Below the pieces are notes generated by a model. That model was not told the DNA's origin. It made no database searches and was given only the letters and a program-made list of their open reading frames with translations. 64,000 nt of DNA from Sinorhizobium americanum (GTDB lineage: Bacteria > Pseudomonadota > Alphaproteobacteria > Rhizobiales > Rhizobiaceae), in contig NZ_LNQC01000040.1 of the NCBI RefSeq assembly GCF_001651855.1, positions 56,496-120,495 on the forward strand. Direction: 5' to 3'. The translations under genes were made by a program, and so were the position numbers. Within the stretch, counting starts at the first letter, position 1; each line of letters starts with the position of its first letter. Shown piece after piece: positions 63,865-64,000 of the stretch.

Positions 63865-64000
63865 GGGCTGGGTCTGTCAAGCAAAGGACATCCTCTCCGC
63901 GCCTACAAGGCGCGGCGTCGGGTGCCCGTCAGGAGTCTGGCTTCTCTGCGAAGTCGGCGCGCAACCGCTTCATGATCGGGTCGGATGGAGGGGCATCTCA
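63865..64000. other. Unresolved window end
   Basis: 136 bases without a gene I can support. On the minus strand two frames are open across the end and could be the 3' part of a gene that lies outside; neither shows a recognisable C-terminus. Confidence 0.3.

Overview
The window is a 64 kb stretch of an alphaproteobacterial chromosome, most likely Sinorhizobium (Ensifer) or a very close rhizobial relative. The basis is the high G+C with typical rhizobial codon use, a short HisG with HisZ beside HisS, an F0-only ATP synthase operon (atpI-B-E-b'-b) without F1 genes, groESL under a CIRCE element, paired YkuD transpeptidases, and a RIME-like palindromic repeat with the inverted arms known from rhizobia. 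The gene order agrees with what I remember of the S. meliloti chromosome; I could not check this. Nearly all of the window is dense, conserved chromosome. I see no prophage, transposase, integrase, CRISPR array, rRNA or tRNA gene.

Layout. 1-9.0 kb: tail of a DUF4870 membrane protein, glcF (glycolate oxidase Fe-S subunit), two L,D-transpeptidases, tag (DNA repair), a DUF305 gene with a small His/Cys-rich secreted protein, a stand-alone PAS protein, and the overlapping genes hisS-hisZ-hisG. 9.1-14.3 kb: a glutathione-S-transferase-like protein, a ferredoxin-reductase-like flavoprotein and a large MHYT-PAS-GGDEF-EAL protein, followed by the RIME element. 14.7-19.2 kb: groEL and groES (CIRCE), divergent from a rhodanese-ChrB gene coupled to chrA. 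19.3-25.6 kb: HAD phosphatase, ribF, ileS, a lipoprotein and a GNAT acetyltransferase. 25.6-31.3 kb: tadA, an RluB-type pseudouridine synthase with a very long basic tail, rsmD, a patatin-like esterase and a CPA2 K+/H+ antiporter. 31.5-39.4 kb: pmbA, then an envelope cluster (CysQ-like phosphatase, DUF4170, waaA, HAD phosphatase, lpxK), a DUF2093 gene and mutL.

39.8-46.5 kb carries signalling and accessory functions: a PAS-PAS-receiver protein without a kinase core, a GGDEF-EAL protein with a degenerate GGDEF site, a LysR regulator divergent from a non-pyrrolysine MttB-family methyltransferase, and a secreted PRC-barrel protein. 46.7-52.7 kb is a sugar catabolic operon that looks like a complete De Ley-Doudoroff (D-galactose/D-galactonate or L-arabinose-like) route: SDR dehydrogenase, SMP-30 lactonase, IlvD/Edd dehydratase, 2-keto-3-deoxy-galactonokinase and KDPGal aldolase. 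It is divergent from an IclR regulator, with a perfect TGTTCC-N7-GGAACA palindrome between them and a 13-bp terminator stem at its end. 52.9-64 kb: tandem orphan LuxR-type regulators, mrp/apbC, a CorA-type transporter, kup, a SleB-like cell-wall hydrolase and the F0 operon.

I found no clearly new defence or mobile system. The best leads are regulatory or modular: the kinase-less PAS-receiver/degenerate-GGDEF pair, the orphan MttB with its LysR, the paired LuxR regulators with degenerate ligand pockets, the IclR operator, and several perfect RNA hairpins, one of which has the atpI stop codon as its loop.
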